A stretch of DNA of 64,000 nt from Arthrobacter sp. MMS18-M83 (lineage in GTDB: Bacteria; Actinomycetota; Actinomycetes; Actinomycetales; Micrococcaceae): NCBI RefSeq assembly GCF_026683955.1, contig NZ_CP113343.1, forward strand, positions 1,736,001 to 1,800,000, written 5' to 3'. Shown here piece by piece: positions 28,686-37,547 of the stretch (within the stretch, counting starts at the first letter, position 1; every line of letters begins with the position of its first letter). Both the position numbers and the translations under genes were made by a program. The notes under the pieces were generated by a model that worked only from the letters and a program-made list of their open reading frames with translations, was not told the origin of the DNA and did no database searches.

Positions 28686-30122
28686 ATGTTCGACCTCGTT
28701 GCTTATCTCCCCATTCTTGTCACCGTATTGGGGGTAGTCGTCGCCGTTGCCGTCATTAGGCTGCTCATCACATTGATGTGGAAGGTGGCTGAACCAAACG
28801 AGGCATTAATCATTTCCGGTCTGACCCGCGGAAGTTTGGACACCCGGGACGGAATGGACTTCAAAATTGTCACCGGCAAGGGTGCCTTGGTGGTTCCCGG
28901 GCTCCAAACGGTGAGGACTTTGTCGCTGACCCTGAATGAAACAGAACTCCAGGTCAACTGCGTGACCTCGCAAGGCATCCAGGTGATTGTGGAGGGCGTG
29001 GTCATTTACAAAATTGGTGACGCCGCGCCATTCATTGCGAACGCCGCGAGGAGGTTTCTCGGCCAGCAACCCAAAATGGAAAGCCAGGTCTACAACGTTT
29101 TTGAAGGACACCTGCGCTCGATCATTGGCAGCATGACCATGGAAGAGATCATCCGCGAGCGGGACAAACTCGCTTCTTTGGTCCGCAGTGCCAGTGGTAT
29201 TGAAATGGAAAAGCTTGGCCTGGTAGTTGATTCCCTGCAAATAAAGGACCTTCAGGATCCCACGGGCTACATCCAGAACCTGGCCAAGCCGCATATTGCC
29301 CAGGTCAAAATGGAGGCCCGCATAGCCGAAGCCACCAGGAACCGCGAGGCGGCTGAGAAGGAAGCTGAGGCAGCTGCCCAGATTGCCGACGCCCAGAGCA
29401 TCTCGGCGATCAAGCAATCGGCGGCTCAAGCCAACGCCGAGACTGCTCGGGCCAACGCAGCCCAGGCCGGTCCGTTGGCCGATGCCACGGCGCGCCAGCA
29501 GGTGGTGGTCCAGGAAACCGAGGTGGCCAAACTGGAGGCGGACCGCGAGGAGCAAAAGCTCCAGACGTCCATCCGCAAGCCCGCGGATGCCAAGGCCTAC
29601 GCCCAGCGCACCGAGGCAGAAGCCCAGAAGGCCGCGGACATCAGCGCGTCCGAGGCGCGGGCACGGCGGACGGAACTCGAAGCGCAGGCGAACGCCCGCA
29701 AGGTGGAAGTGGAGGCGCAGGCCAACGCCACGGCGGCGGCGGCGATTGCGGGAGCCACAAAGATCACTGGCGAGGCCGAAGCGGCAGCCACCAAGGCCCG
29801 CGGTGATGCGGCGGCTTCCGCTATCAAGGCCAAGTCCTTGGCAGAGGCGGACGGCATCAAGGCCCGCGCTGAGGCGCTCGGAACCAACCAAGAGGCGGTT
29901 ATCTCCCAGCAACTAGCGGAGAACATGCCTGCGATCGTGGCAGCCGCGGCTGAACCCTTTGCCCATGTGGGGCAACTGACGGTCCTCAACGGCGGCGAAG
30001 GGCTCAACAGCATGGTGGGTGGGATCCTGTCCCAGGTGGGCAACTTCCTGCCATCCATCACAGCTGCCCTCAAGAACGGCCAAGTACCTCCCAAACGGCC
30101 TACCAAAGCCCCTGATGCATAG
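28686..30122 (+). CDS. Flotillin-like SPFH-domain protein
   Basis: 478 residues. One N-terminal membrane segment (VVVAVAVIRLLITLMW) is followed by an SPFH/band-7 domain (about 40-190), a long Ala/Glu-rich coiled coil (about 200-400) and a short hydrophobic tail. This is the domain order of flotillins, which organise membrane microdomains. ATG 28686 follows AAAGGACA. It lies 8 bp upstream of an NfeD-type gene, the usual flotillin partner. Confidence 0.85.
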   Translation: MFDLVAYLPILVTVLGVVVAVAVIRLLITLMWKVAEPNEALIISGLTRGSLDTRDGMDFKIVTGKGALVVPGLQTVRTLSLTLNETELQVNCVTSQGIQVIVEGVVIYKIGDAAPFIANAARRFLGQQPKMESQVYNVFEGHLRSIIGSMTMEEIIRERDKLASLVRSASGIEMEKLGLVVDSLQIKDLQDPTGYIQNLAKPHIAQVKMEARIAEATRNREAAEKEAEAAAQIADAQSISAIKQSAAQANAETARANAAQAGPLADATARQQVVVQETEVAKLEADREEQKLQTSIRKPADAKAYAQRTEAEAQKAADISASEARARRTELEAQANARKVEVEAQANATAAAAIAGATKITGEAEAAATKARGDAAASAIKAKSLAEADGIKARAEALGTNQEAVISQQLAENMPAIVAAAAEPFAHVGQLTVLNGGEGLNSMVGGILSQVGNFLPSITAALKNGQVPPKRPTKAPDA

Positions 30123-30130
30123 CGAAACCG

Positions 30131-30376
30131 ATGCACAAAGAGGTTGATCGGAGCCTGACCGGCAAGATCGGGAGGGTCACGGGGCGAATCGGGCCGGGCA
30201 CCGTGGGGGAAGTGATGCTGCCGTTCCATGGCGGCACAAGCGCCTTCCACGCGCATCCCTTCGATAAGACCAGTGTTTTCAACGTCGGCGATGAGGTGCT
30301 CGTCATCTACTACGAGCCACCCGGGACAGTATTCGTTGACGAGCTGCCAGACGTACTGCGGGCGGGCAAGAAATAG
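30131..30376 (+). CDS. NfeD/YuaF-like OB-fold protein, soluble part only
   Basis: 81 residues with no membrane segment. The pattern GKIGRVTGRIGPGTVGEVML and VGDEVLVIYYEPPG matches the OB-fold of NfeD-type flotillin partners. Typical members carry membrane helices in front of this domain; here only the OB part is encoded. The ATG follows the flotillin stop by 8 bp. Confidence 0.65.
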   Translation: MHKEVDRSLTGKIGRVTGRIGPGTVGEVMLPFHGGTSAFHAHPFDKTSVFNVGDEVLVIYYEPPGTVFVDELPDVLRAGKK

Positions 30377-30408
30377 CTGAGGGCGGCTAAATGGATAGCC
30401 GCCCTCAG
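30377..30408. terminator. Bidirectional hairpin terminator
   Basis: Perfect 13-bp arms (30377-30389, 30396-30408) enclose a 6-nt loop between the convergent nfeD-like and deacetylase genes. Confidence 0.75.
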
Positions 30409-30440
30409 CGTTGGTCTCAGTTGCTCAGTTGCTTAATTGC

Positions 30441-32333
30441 TCACCCCAGCGGCGGGGCCCCCACGCTGTCATACATCGCGTAGTCGTCCGTGATGAGTGT
30501 TCCGTTGTTGAACAGGCTCAGCCCGAAACTGATGGCAGTGGCCCCTGCGGGGAGTGCCGGCGTCGTGAGGCTCGCCTGCGTGTAGGTGCCCGCGGCCGGC
30601 AGCCACGGTCCGGAGGTCCAGTACACCCAGGTGCCGGAGGCGTCGCGGTAGTACAACGCGAACTGCGTGACAGCAGTTGACGTGTACCACGCCCGAAGCG
30701 AATAGGTGTGCCCCGCTACAGCCGCAGGTGCGCAGGTACTGGAGTCCAGGGTCGGAAGCAGCTTCGCATCACCACTTGAGTACCCCGTGATGGTGAGCTT
30801 CTCCGCTTTGGTGCCCGTGTGGGCAGTAGTTGTGCCAGTCAAAGTGCTGAACACGGCCGTGTTGGTGCCGTATCCACCGGCCTGCCAGCATTGCGGGAAC
30901 GCGCCCGCGCCCGCGGTTTCAAGGCTGGGGTTTTGCACGAGGTTGGACCCGGCTGGCGGTGGCGGCGGAGGCGGTGGCGGGTTGCCGACGTCGAACATCT
31001 CGTAGTCGTCAGTGGTCAGCGTGCCGTTGCTGAACAGGTTCAGTCCGAAGCTGATGCCGCTGGCGCCCGCCGGAAGGGCCGGAGTGGTCCAGGTGGCCTT
31101 CTGGTAGGTAGTTGCGGCGGCGAACCATGGGCTGGAGGTCCAGTACGTCCAGGAACCGAGTCCAGTGCGGTAATACAGCTCGAACTGGGTATTGGTGGTG
31201 GATTTATACCAAGCGCCCAGTGTGTAAGTGTGTCCCGGAGTGGCCGTTGGAGAACAACCTCCCAGGTCCAGGGTCGGCAACAGTTTCGCGTCGCCGTCTA
31301 CGTAATTGCTGACCACCAACTGTTCGGCAACCTTACCTGTGTGTGCCTGCCTGACGACGGAGAAGGCAGGCGTGTTCGTGCCGTAGCCTGCGGCTGCCCA
31401 ACACTGCGGAGCGCCGTTCACCAGGGTTTCGAGACTCGGGTTCTTGACCAGGTTTCCAGTGCCTTGTGGCGGGGCCGGCGGTCCGGAGACCAGCGGTTTG
31501 ACCGTTCCGCCAATCACCTGGGCCACCGTCTTGACGCTTGTGGTTGCAGGGCGGGCCTTGAGCCACGTGGCGAACTGGTTGAACAAGGTGGGTGTGATGT
31601 TCAGGGGATCTTTGCTGGTGGAGGAAATGTGGTGGAACGTCAATTGCACCCATCCGCCTGCGGGCTCGGCCTGCGTGACAGATTTTTGCAGGTCGGCCAG
31701 GGTCCAGGTGTTGTCCACTTCATCCGGAGCGGCGGTGTTGTACGGGTTTGCCGGCGGTATGGTTTCCGCGAGGGGGCAACCGGCGCAGCTGAACCGTGTC
31801 TTGATGTCACCGAGATTGCGCGCACTGTTGAAGCCGCAGTTCTTGACTATGGTCTCAAGAGATGCGTTTTCGGCGGCAAAGGGATAGGCGAAGTCCGTGA
31901 TTGTGAATCCCCAATTGCTGAGGTTGACTCTGTCATTGCAGATCTGGCGAGTGGCCTCGTCCGACGTCACGGTGGTGAGATCGGGGTGGGTGACAGTGTG
32001 GCCGGCAATCTCGTTGCCGTTCGCCACCAGGCCTTGCATGTCCGCCACGGTCATGTAACCAGGGTTGTTAACGAATCCGGATGGAGTGTAGAAGGTACCC
32101 ACAAGTCCCAGGCTCTGCAGGGTCTGCGCGGCGGTGAGTTGATCGGCATTTGCATCGTCAAAGGTCAGGGTTACCACTGTGGGATTTGCAGCCAAAGCCG
32201 CGGGTGCGCTGACACCGGCGGTGAACCCGGCACAAGCAAGCACCACCACAACGGTGGAGAACCACGTAAACCACTTGCCGCGGATCGTTCCTCCGAAGGT
32301 CCAGTGCTGGTCAGTACGGTTGAAGAGTTTCAT
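30441..32333 (-). CDS. Secreted polysaccharide deacetylase with two repeated carbohydrate-binding-like modules
   Basis: 630 residues. A signal peptide (to APAALAA, about residue 48) precedes a NodB-type deacetylase domain: motif 1 TLTFDDAN, motif 2 GHTVTHPD, motif 3 FAYPFA. Two homologous modules of about 150 residues follow (each NLVxNPSLET ... DAKLLPTLD ... LYYR ... WTYWTS), separated by a polyproline linker. Motif 1 lacks the usual G after DD. The modules probably bind polysaccharide. ATG 32333 is chosen because the signal peptide follows; a GTG at 32396 is in frame. Confidence 0.8.
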   Translation of the reverse strand: MKLFNRTDQHWTFGGTIRGKWFTWFSTVVVVLACAGFTAGVSAPAALAANPTVVTLTFDDANADQLTAAQTLQSLGLVGTFYTPSGFVNNPGYMTVADMQGLVANGNEIAGHTVTHPDLTTVTSDEATRQICNDRVNLSNWGFTITDFAYPFAAENASLETIVKNCGFNSARNLGDIKTRFSCAGCPLAETIPPANPYNTAAPDEVDNTWTLADLQKSVTQAEPAGGWVQLTFHHISSTSKDPLNITPTLFNQFATWLKARPATTSVKTVAQVIGGTVKPLVSGPPAPPQGTGNLVKNPSLETLVNGAPQCWAAAGYGTNTPAFSVVRQAHTGKVAEQLVVSNYVDGDAKLLPTLDLGGCSPTATPGHTYTLGAWYKSTTNTQFELYYRTGLGSWTYWTSSPWFAAATTYQKATWTTPALPAGASGISFGLNLFSNGTLTTDDYEMFDVGNPPPPPPPPPAGSNLVQNPSLETAGAGAFPQCWQAGGYGTNTAVFSTLTGTTTAHTGTKAEKLTITGYSSGDAKLLPTLDSSTCAPAAVAGHTYSLRAWYTSTAVTQFALYYRDASGTWVYWTSGPWLPAAGTYTQASLTTPALPAGATAISFGLSLFNNGTLITDDYAMYDSVGAPPLG

Positions 32334-32706
32334 AGGGTCTGGCTCGATTCTTAGGCAGCGGCCTGGCCGGACATACGGGCGGCGCAGGGTGATCACACCC
32401 GGCGCTGTTCAGCGCGTGAGGATGCGCCGCCCAGTCGGCGCGCTCTGGCCGAAACACCCCGGTGCCCGGGACAGGCCCCAGTCATTGCCACGAGGTTCAT
32501 TACAGTTTTCACCGTAAATCGGGCTCATAGTGGGGAATAAGAGTATGTTCTACCCGTCTTTCAGCTCCGTAATTACTTAGATTGGCGCATTTTCCGTCGC
32601 TCAGGACCCGCCACTCGAGGCAGCGACATCAGTTTGTTAACCAAACCTTCCCCCAGCGTCACGCCCATTCCCCCGCTTCGCCAACCGCCGGGCACACCGT
32701 GGAGGG
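32334..32706. other. Divergent promoter region between deacetylase and glycosyltransferase
   Basis: 373 bp without a convincing gene. The right half (32500-32590) is AT-rich and likely holds promoters. I see no strong repeat or riboswitch-like structure. Confidence 0.4.
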
Positions 32707-33963
32707 GTGAGGATCGCTATCGTTGCCGAATCATTCCTGCCGCTCATGAACGGGGTTACCCACTCCATCCTGCGGGTGCTGGAGCATCTGCAAGAGCGCG
32801 GCGACGAAGTGATGGTGATTGCGCCGTCGACGTCGGACACTGCTGTCTCGGATGTCGTGAACGGCGCATTTGTCCACCGCCTTCCTTCCGTGCCGCTGGC
32901 CGGATACACAAATGTGCGGGTGGCGTTGGGCGGTGTGAGCCGGGTCAAGAGAATCCTTGCCGATTACGCACCGGACGTCGTCCACCTTGCATCCCCTTTC
33001 GTCCTCGGTTGGCGGGCTGTGCAGGCCGCGCACCAGCTCGGCATCCCTACGGTTGCCATCTACCAAACCGAGGTACCCAGCTACGCCGCACGGTATGGCG
33101 TGCCAATCCTGGAAAACTGGGCATGGAACCGGGTGGACAACATCCACCTCCTTGCGGACCGCACACTGGTCCCGTCCACGTTCGCGCTCAACCAGTTGCG
33201 CGGACGCGGGATCCTGAGGGTGGGCATGTGGCGGCGCGGTGTGGATACCGCGCGGTTCTCCCCCACTAAGCGCTCGACGGCGTGGCGAGCCTCCGTGGCG
33301 CCCGACGGCGAGCGCATCATCGGCTATGTCGGCCGCCTGGCGATCGAAAAGCAGGTGGAAGACCTTGCGGTGTTGGCCGATTTGCCGGGAACCCGGGTGG
33401 TCATCGTGGGCGACGGGCCGCAGCGCGCGGCCCTCGAAGCGGCACTGCCAAACGCCGTCTTCACCGGATTCCTGGGTGGCGACGAACTGGCCCAGGTTGT
33501 TGCGGGCTTTGATCTCTTCGTACATCCTGGCGAGTTCGAAACGTTCTGCCAGACCATCCAGGAGGCCATGGCATCGGGGGTTCCCGTTGTGGCCACCGGC
33601 CGCGGCGGCCCGCTCGACCTCGTGGAAAACTCGCGTACCGGCTGGCTCTACGAGCCGGGTGACCTCGCCCAGATGCGCGGTTACGTGCAGGACTTGGTGG
33701 GCGACGACGCCAAGCGCCGTGCGTTCGGAAAGGCAGCACTCGCTTCGGTCCAAGGACGGACGTGGCCCGTGTTGAGCGCCCAACTTGTACAGCACTACGA
33801 GGCTGTGATCGCCGGTGATGCGCTAGTTGAGCCACCCACAGCACCCGTCCTCCCGGCCGAGCTTCAGGCGGCCGAGCTTCAAGCGGCCGTCCTCCCGGCC
33901 GAGCTTCACCCGGCCGAGCCCGCCGTCATTTCCGTGACTTCCAGCAAAGGACTCTCAGCATGA
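32707..33963 (+). CDS. GT4-family glycosyltransferase, mannosyltransferase-like
   Basis: 418 residues. The N-terminal fold opens MRIAIVAESFLPLMNGVTHS, and the C-terminal nucleotide-sugar part has GYVGRLAIEKQVEDLAVLAD, then ETFCQTIQEAMASGVPVVA. This is the pattern of actinobacterial alpha-mannosyltransferases (MgtA/PimB type) that use GDP-mannose for lipoglycans. The last 40 residues are a degenerate Ala/Glu/Leu repeat (AELQAAELQAAVLPAEL) of unknown purpose. The GTG has GGAGG very close upstream. It overlaps the UDP-glucose dehydrogenase gene by 4 bp. Confidence 0.8.
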   Translation: MRIAIVAESFLPLMNGVTHSILRVLEHLQERGDEVMVIAPSTSDTAVSDVVNGAFVHRLPSVPLAGYTNVRVALGGVSRVKRILADYAPDVVHLASPFVLGWRAVQAAHQLGIPTVAIYQTEVPSYAARYGVPILENWAWNRVDNIHLLADRTLVPSTFALNQLRGRGILRVGMWRRGVDTARFSPTKRSTAWRASVAPDGERIIGYVGRLAIEKQVEDLAVLADLPGTRVVIVGDGPQRAALEAALPNAVFTGFLGGDELAQVVAGFDLFVHPGEFETFCQTIQEAMASGVPVVATGRGGPLDLVENSRTGWLYEPGDLAQMRGYVQDLVGDDAKRRAFGKAALASVQGRTWPVLSAQLVQHYEAVIAGDALVEPPTAPVLPAELQAAELQAAVLPAELHPAEPAVISVTSSKGLSA

Positions 33964-35399
33964 AAATCTCCGTTGTCGGCTGCGGCTACCTTGGCGCAGT
34001 ACATGCCGCAACGCTCGCGTCGATGGGCCACACCGTGGTGGGCATCGACGTCGACGCCCAGAAGGTAGCCCACCTGAACAAGGGCTTCGCCCCTTTCCAT
34101 GAACCCGGCCTGGACGAACTTCTCCGGGACGGCTTCGCCACCAAACGGCTCACGTTCTCCACCGACTTTGCTAACGCTGCAGACGCCCAGACGCACTTCC
34201 TCTGCGTGGGCACCCCGCAGTCGAAGACGTCGGACACGGCGGACCTCTCCTATGTGATCGCAGCTACGAAGAGCCTCCTCCCCCATCTGGCGAGGGGCGC
34301 CGCCGTCGTCGGCAAATCCACCGTCCCGGTGGGGACGGTGGACATGCTCCGCGGCATCCTTGCCCGCAGGCCTGATGTCCTGCTTGGCTGGAACCCCGAG
34401 TTCCTGCGCCAGGGCACGGCTGTGAAGGATTCATTGGTACCGGACCGGCTGGTGTACGGGGTGCCGGGCGGCAAGGATTCTGTGGCGGGCGTACCGGTGA
34501 CGGCCGCGCTCGACGCCGTCTACGAACCGCTGATTTCCGCCGGTATCCCGCGGTTGGTCTGCAACTTCGCGACCGCCGAGCTGATCAAATCCGCCTCCAA
34601 CGCCTACCTCGCCACCAAGCTCAGCTTCATCAACGCCGTGGCGGAACTTTGCGACGCTTCGGGCGCCGATGTCACTGAACTCAGCGAGGCGATGGGCCTG
34701 GATCCGCGCATCGGCAGCCGGTACTTGCACGCCGGCCTGGGCTTCGGCGGCGGCTGCCTGCCGAAGGACGTCCGTTCCTTCCGGGCGCAGGCACAAGCCC
34801 TGTCTGTGTCTTCCGTTGACGAGTGGATGAACGTGGTCGATTCCATCAATCTGGGCCAGCGCGCCCGCGCCGTGGAAGTGGCGCGGGACATGTGCAAGGG
34901 CTTCCTGTCCGGCCGCACCGTCACCGTACTGGGCGCTGCCTTCAAGCCGGACACTGACGACATCCGCGACTCCCCGGCCCTGGACGTCGCACTCCAGCTC
35001 GCGGCGGCGGGTGCCCACGTGACCGTGACCGACCCTAAGGCCATCAACAACGCCTGGATGCGCTACCCCCAGCTCCGCTTCGAAGCGTCCACCACGCGCG
35101 CATTGGAAGGCGCCGAGTTGGTGCTCCTGCTGACCGAATGGGACGAATACCGCACCCTCTCACCCGCCGCTGCAGGTTCACTCGTACGACGCCGGATGGT
35201 GCTGGACGCACGGAACGTCCTGGACGCTGGGGTCTGGAAAGCGGAAGGTTGGACTGTTCGTGGGCTCGGAACTGGTGCCCACGCTGAGCCTATGGAGACC
35301 GTTGAGGGGGCAAAGGCGGTTGTCCCGCCCATCGAATCGGTCAACACCCGGCCCTTCATCGTGGGCTCGCCTATCAAGGCGCCGACGACGCGCCGGTGA
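33960..35399 (+). CDS. ugd: UDP-glucose 6-dehydrogenase
   Basis: 479 residues; oxidises UDP-glucose to UDP-glucuronate. The Rossmann motif VVGCGYLGAVHAATLASMGH opens the protein; the catalytic Cys is in LGFGGGCLPKDVR; the C-terminal domain has GAAFKPDTDDIRDSPALDV. Coupling to a glycosyltransferase (ATGA overlap) suggests joint work on a glycolipid or surface polysaccharide. Confidence 0.92.
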   Translation: MKISVVGCGYLGAVHAATLASMGHTVVGIDVDAQKVAHLNKGFAPFHEPGLDELLRDGFATKRLTFSTDFANAADAQTHFLCVGTPQSKTSDTADLSYVIAATKSLLPHLARGAAVVGKSTVPVGTVDMLRGILARRPDVLLGWNPEFLRQGTAVKDSLVPDRLVYGVPGGKDSVAGVPVTAALDAVYEPLISAGIPRLVCNFATAELIKSASNAYLATKLSFINAVAELCDASGADVTELSEAMGLDPRIGSRYLHAGLGFGGGCLPKDVRSFRAQAQALSVSSVDEWMNVVDSINLGQRARAVEVARDMCKGFLSGRTVTVLGAAFKPDTDDIRDSPALDVALQLAAAGAHVTVTDPKAINNAWMRYPQLRFEASTTRALEGAELVLLLTEWDEYRTLSPAAAGSLVRRRMVLDARNVLDAGVWKAEGWTVRGLGTGAHAEPMETVEGAKAVVPPIESVNTRPFIVGSPIKAPTTRR

Positions 35400-35430
35400 G
35401 CTTCCGCTCTAGGTATCTTGCTTTCGTACA

Positions 35431-35524
35431 CACCTAGACGGTCCTGTACGACCACCTAGATTCAGCATTTTCACACCTAGAAACCCCCTCAGGCACACGG
35501 GTTTTTGCCCTCATGACCACCTAG
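35431..35524 (+). promoter_or_regulatory. Heptamer array A, upstream of the bacteriocin precursor
   Basis: CACCTAG at 35431, 35453, 35474 and 35518, with a weaker CACGGGT at 35496: start-to-start spacing 22, 21, 22 and 22 bp. The last copy is followed after 24 bp by GAGAAT, a possible -10 element, so it would cover the -35 region. Arrays of the same type and orientation precede three other genes (42510, 53693, 58610). This is a candidate multi-site activator region. Confidence 0.75.
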
Positions 35525-35637
35525 ACGCCCTATTTCATGGAGAGAATCTGAACCGTGGATGGCTCCTCTTAGGAGGATGCCACCACTCTTCAAGGCCAGC
35601 TATGCGTTGGCCGGTCATCTCGAGAAATGGAGTTGAA

Positions 35638-35916
35638 GTGGAATCAGCAATGACGAAAAGGACGGGGCTTCAGGCGGCGGCCGCGGCGGCGCTCGCCGTG
35701 GTTGGCATCTTCGGCGCAAGCCTGGCTGTTTCATGGATCGCGGGGTCTCTCGGCATCTCTGCCGCGGCGGCGTCCCAAATCATGCAAGCCATCGAGGTCG
35801 GAGGCTGGGCGCTCGTTGTCATCGGCGCAGTGTTCGGGGCAGGAATCACTGGCGCCTTGATCGCAACGGCTCGAAGCATCCTCTTCCGCATCGGCCGGGC
35901 GCAAGCTGTCGCCTAA
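35638..35916 (+). CDS. Putative circular bacteriocin precursor, AS-48-like
   Basis: 92 residues from a GTG at 35638 with GGAG 5 nt upstream (ATG 35650 is in frame). From about residue 38 it aligns with enterocin AS-48: GISAAAASQIMQAIEVGGW here against GIPAAVAGTVLNVVEAGGW, sharing G, I, A, A, A, E, G, G and W in register. The leader also shares FxASL and is hydrophobic like that of AS-48. If cut as in AS-48, the mature peptide would be about 59 residues, helical, Gly/Ala/Ile-rich and net +2, within the 58-70 range of circular bacteriocins. The cleavage site is inferred. A SpoIIM/DUF95 gene follows, as in known clusters. Confidence 0.75.
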   Translation: MESAMTKRTGLQAAAAAALAVVGIFGASLAVSWIAGSLGISAAAASQIMQAIEVGGWALVVIGAVFGAGITGALIATARSILFRIGRAQAVA

Positions 35917-35920
35917 ATCG

Positions 35921-36481
35921 ATGCTTGCTAAGACAGCACGCGTGCTTGGGAGCATCCCTGGGTGGTTGCTCCCAAGCACGGGCTTGATCATGGCTGCCAT
36001 CGCTTCCTTCGGGTACGCAGCGGTGGACCTGTCGTGGATTCGGGACGCCAGGGACATGGGTGGAAGTCCCCTCTACGGCAAGGATTTCCTGCAGATCCTT
36101 GGGCGAAACGTCGGAGCGGCCTTGGTGCTCTACTCAGGAGTCGCGACCCTTGGGCTCACCACGCTCGTGGGGGCCGGAATCCTGGCACTGTACGTCGGTG
36201 CCACCCTATCTCTCGGGATGCATTCCGTCGGGGGTGCAGGCCTTCTTGCAGACGTGATCTGGTATGTCCCGTTCGAATTTTTCGGCCTGGTGATGGCGGC
36301 GACCGCCGGATTCCAGCCCACCGCAGGCCTTGCTCGCAGGCTGGTTTTCAAGACGGAACCTGTCACAGTGAGGTCGTTCATCGACGACATGGCGCGTTCG
36401 CTGGGCACTCTGTTCATTGCCCTCGTCCTTATTGTCCTCGGCGCCGTCATCGAGGCCGTCCTGATTCAAGTGAAGTCGTAA
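35921..36481 (+). CDS. SpoIIM/DUF95-family membrane protein
   Basis: 186 residues with about five transmembrane segments (WLLPSTGLIMAAIASFGYAA; GAALVLYSGVATLGLTTLVG; VIWYVPFEFFGLVMAATAGF; TLFIALVLIVLGAVIEAVLI). The conserved ...HE/PFEFFG region and topology fit SpoIIM/DUF95. Members of this family are a hallmark of circular bacteriocin clusters, where they are needed for production or immunity. It starts 4 bp after the precursor stop with no strong SD, which suggests translational coupling. Confidence 0.75.
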   Translation: MLAKTARVLGSIPGWLLPSTGLIMAAIASFGYAAVDLSWIRDARDMGGSPLYGKDFLQILGRNVGAALVLYSGVATLGLTTLVGAGILALYVGATLSLGMHSVGGAGLLADVIWYVPFEFFGLVMAATAGFQPTAGLARRLVFKTEPVTVRSFIDDMARSLGTLFIALVLIVLGAVIEAVLIQVKS

Positions 36482-36491
36482 GGGGAATTCC

Positions 36492-37100
36492 ATGACCAAT
36501 ATGGACAACCATAAACAGTCCGAGACCGTCATCAGGGTGGCAACGGTCGGAAAGTTGCGGCCCGAGCCATCCATCGCCAATGAATGGATCTCCACGTCAC
36601 GCGCCCTGTGGATCGCAGGCTACGTTGTGCTGATGTCCTTGGTAGCCCTCCGGCTTCCCTTGACCCGGCGGTATCTCAGCTCCAACGTGCCTGCCGATGT
36701 ACGGTCCGAACTTGGAGACGAACGCCTACTCGACCTCTCCATGACGGTCGGTACCGTGTTGTTCTTCCTCGTGTACGCGGTGATCATCGCCTTGTACTTC
36801 TCTCTCGCCGCGTTGCTGGACAAGCGGGTGATCCCAGGAAATTCGGTGCTCGCAGGCCGTTTTAATGTGGGGGTTTTCTTTGTGATCGCCATGCTTTCCA
36901 CCATCCCTGTAAATCTATTCAGCGTGGCATTCGGCGTGATCCAGCCGAGGGATGTCCCCGGCTACTGGCTCTATTTCCCCGTGATGGTCGTTCTCGTCTT
37001 GGCGATCTTCTACCGGCACTGGCGGGAGTTCTCCACAGGCAGGAAGATCCTCCTTGGGCTTTCAGCCTTAGGACTGTCAACAATAGTCGCCATCGGCTGA
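36492..37100 (+). CDS. Membrane protein of the bacteriocin operon
   Basis: 202 residues with a polar N-terminus of about 35 residues and five hydrophobic segments (LWIAGYVVLMSLVALRL; TVLFFLVYAVIIALYFSL; FFVIAMLSTIPVNLFSVAF; LYFPVMVVLVLAIFY; LLGLSALGLSTIVAIG). AAGGGGA lies before the ATG. I do not recognise a family. Position points to maturation, export or immunity. Confidence 0.7.
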   Translation: MTNMDNHKQSETVIRVATVGKLRPEPSIANEWISTSRALWIAGYVVLMSLVALRLPLTRRYLSSNVPADVRSELGDERLLDLSMTVGTVLFFLVYAVIIALYFSLAALLDKRVIPGNSVLAGRFNVGVFFVIAMLSTIPVNLFSVAFGVIQPRDVPGYWLYFPVMVVLVLAIFYRHWREFSTGRKILLGLSALGLSTIVAIG

Positions 37101-37136
37101 CCTCCCTCAACCATCGCCCCCAGACAGAAAATCCTC

Positions 37137-37544
37137 ATGACTACTTATCGCTATAGCGTTCTTCTAAGAATCCTTGGATTCATAGTGGCCACCTTCTCCG
37201 GGATTTCCGCCAGCCTCATCTGGTCCGCGCTTCCCCCGGAGGGACTCAACAATATTGATCCACTCGCTCTAAGGAATACGACCGTCGCGGCCCTCCTCGT
37301 ACTCGGTGTGGCCGCACCATTGCTTGCCGCCTTCAGCCCGGCCCGAAAATGGCTGCCGCTCAAAGCTGCCGTTTTCGCCGTCGCCGGTTTTGCCAACGCG
37401 GCCGCGCTCGGTCCCGCGATAGTTGTCCCGTTTCAGGGAACGACGTCGGTCATCGCCGTCGTCTGTGCACTCGGCCTAGCAGTTCTCACCATTGTGGCCT
37501 TCATCGACTCGGTCCAAAAGAAGACTCCCCGGAGCAAGTTCTAG
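37137..37544 (+). CDS. Small four-helix membrane protein of the bacteriocin operon
   Basis: 135 residues, four predicted helices (LGFIVATFSGISASLIW; ALLVLGVAAPLLAAF; AVFAVAGFANAAALGPAIVV; VIAVVCALGLAVLTIVAF). No family recognised. Small hydrophobic proteins in circular bacteriocin clusters often give immunity, so it is one of two candidates here with the preceding gene. It ends 3 bp before the large membrane protein. Confidence 0.65.
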   Translation: MTTYRYSVLLRILGFIVATFSGISASLIWSALPPEGLNNIDPLALRNTTVAALLVLGVAAPLLAAFSPARKWLPLKAAVFAVAGFANAAALGPAIVVPFQGTTSVIAVVCALGLAVLTIVAFIDSVQKKTPRSKF

Positions 37545-37547
37545 GCA

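Noticed and set aside
35409..35414. CTAGGT near array A as an extra heptamer
   Set aside because: Opposite orientation and out of phase with the other copies.
35577..35636. 19-codon frame just before the bacteriocin precursor
   Set aside because: AGGAGG directly abuts the ATG, too close for a normal start, and the peptide has no recognisable pattern. Its stop is one base before the precursor GTG, so coupling remains possible.
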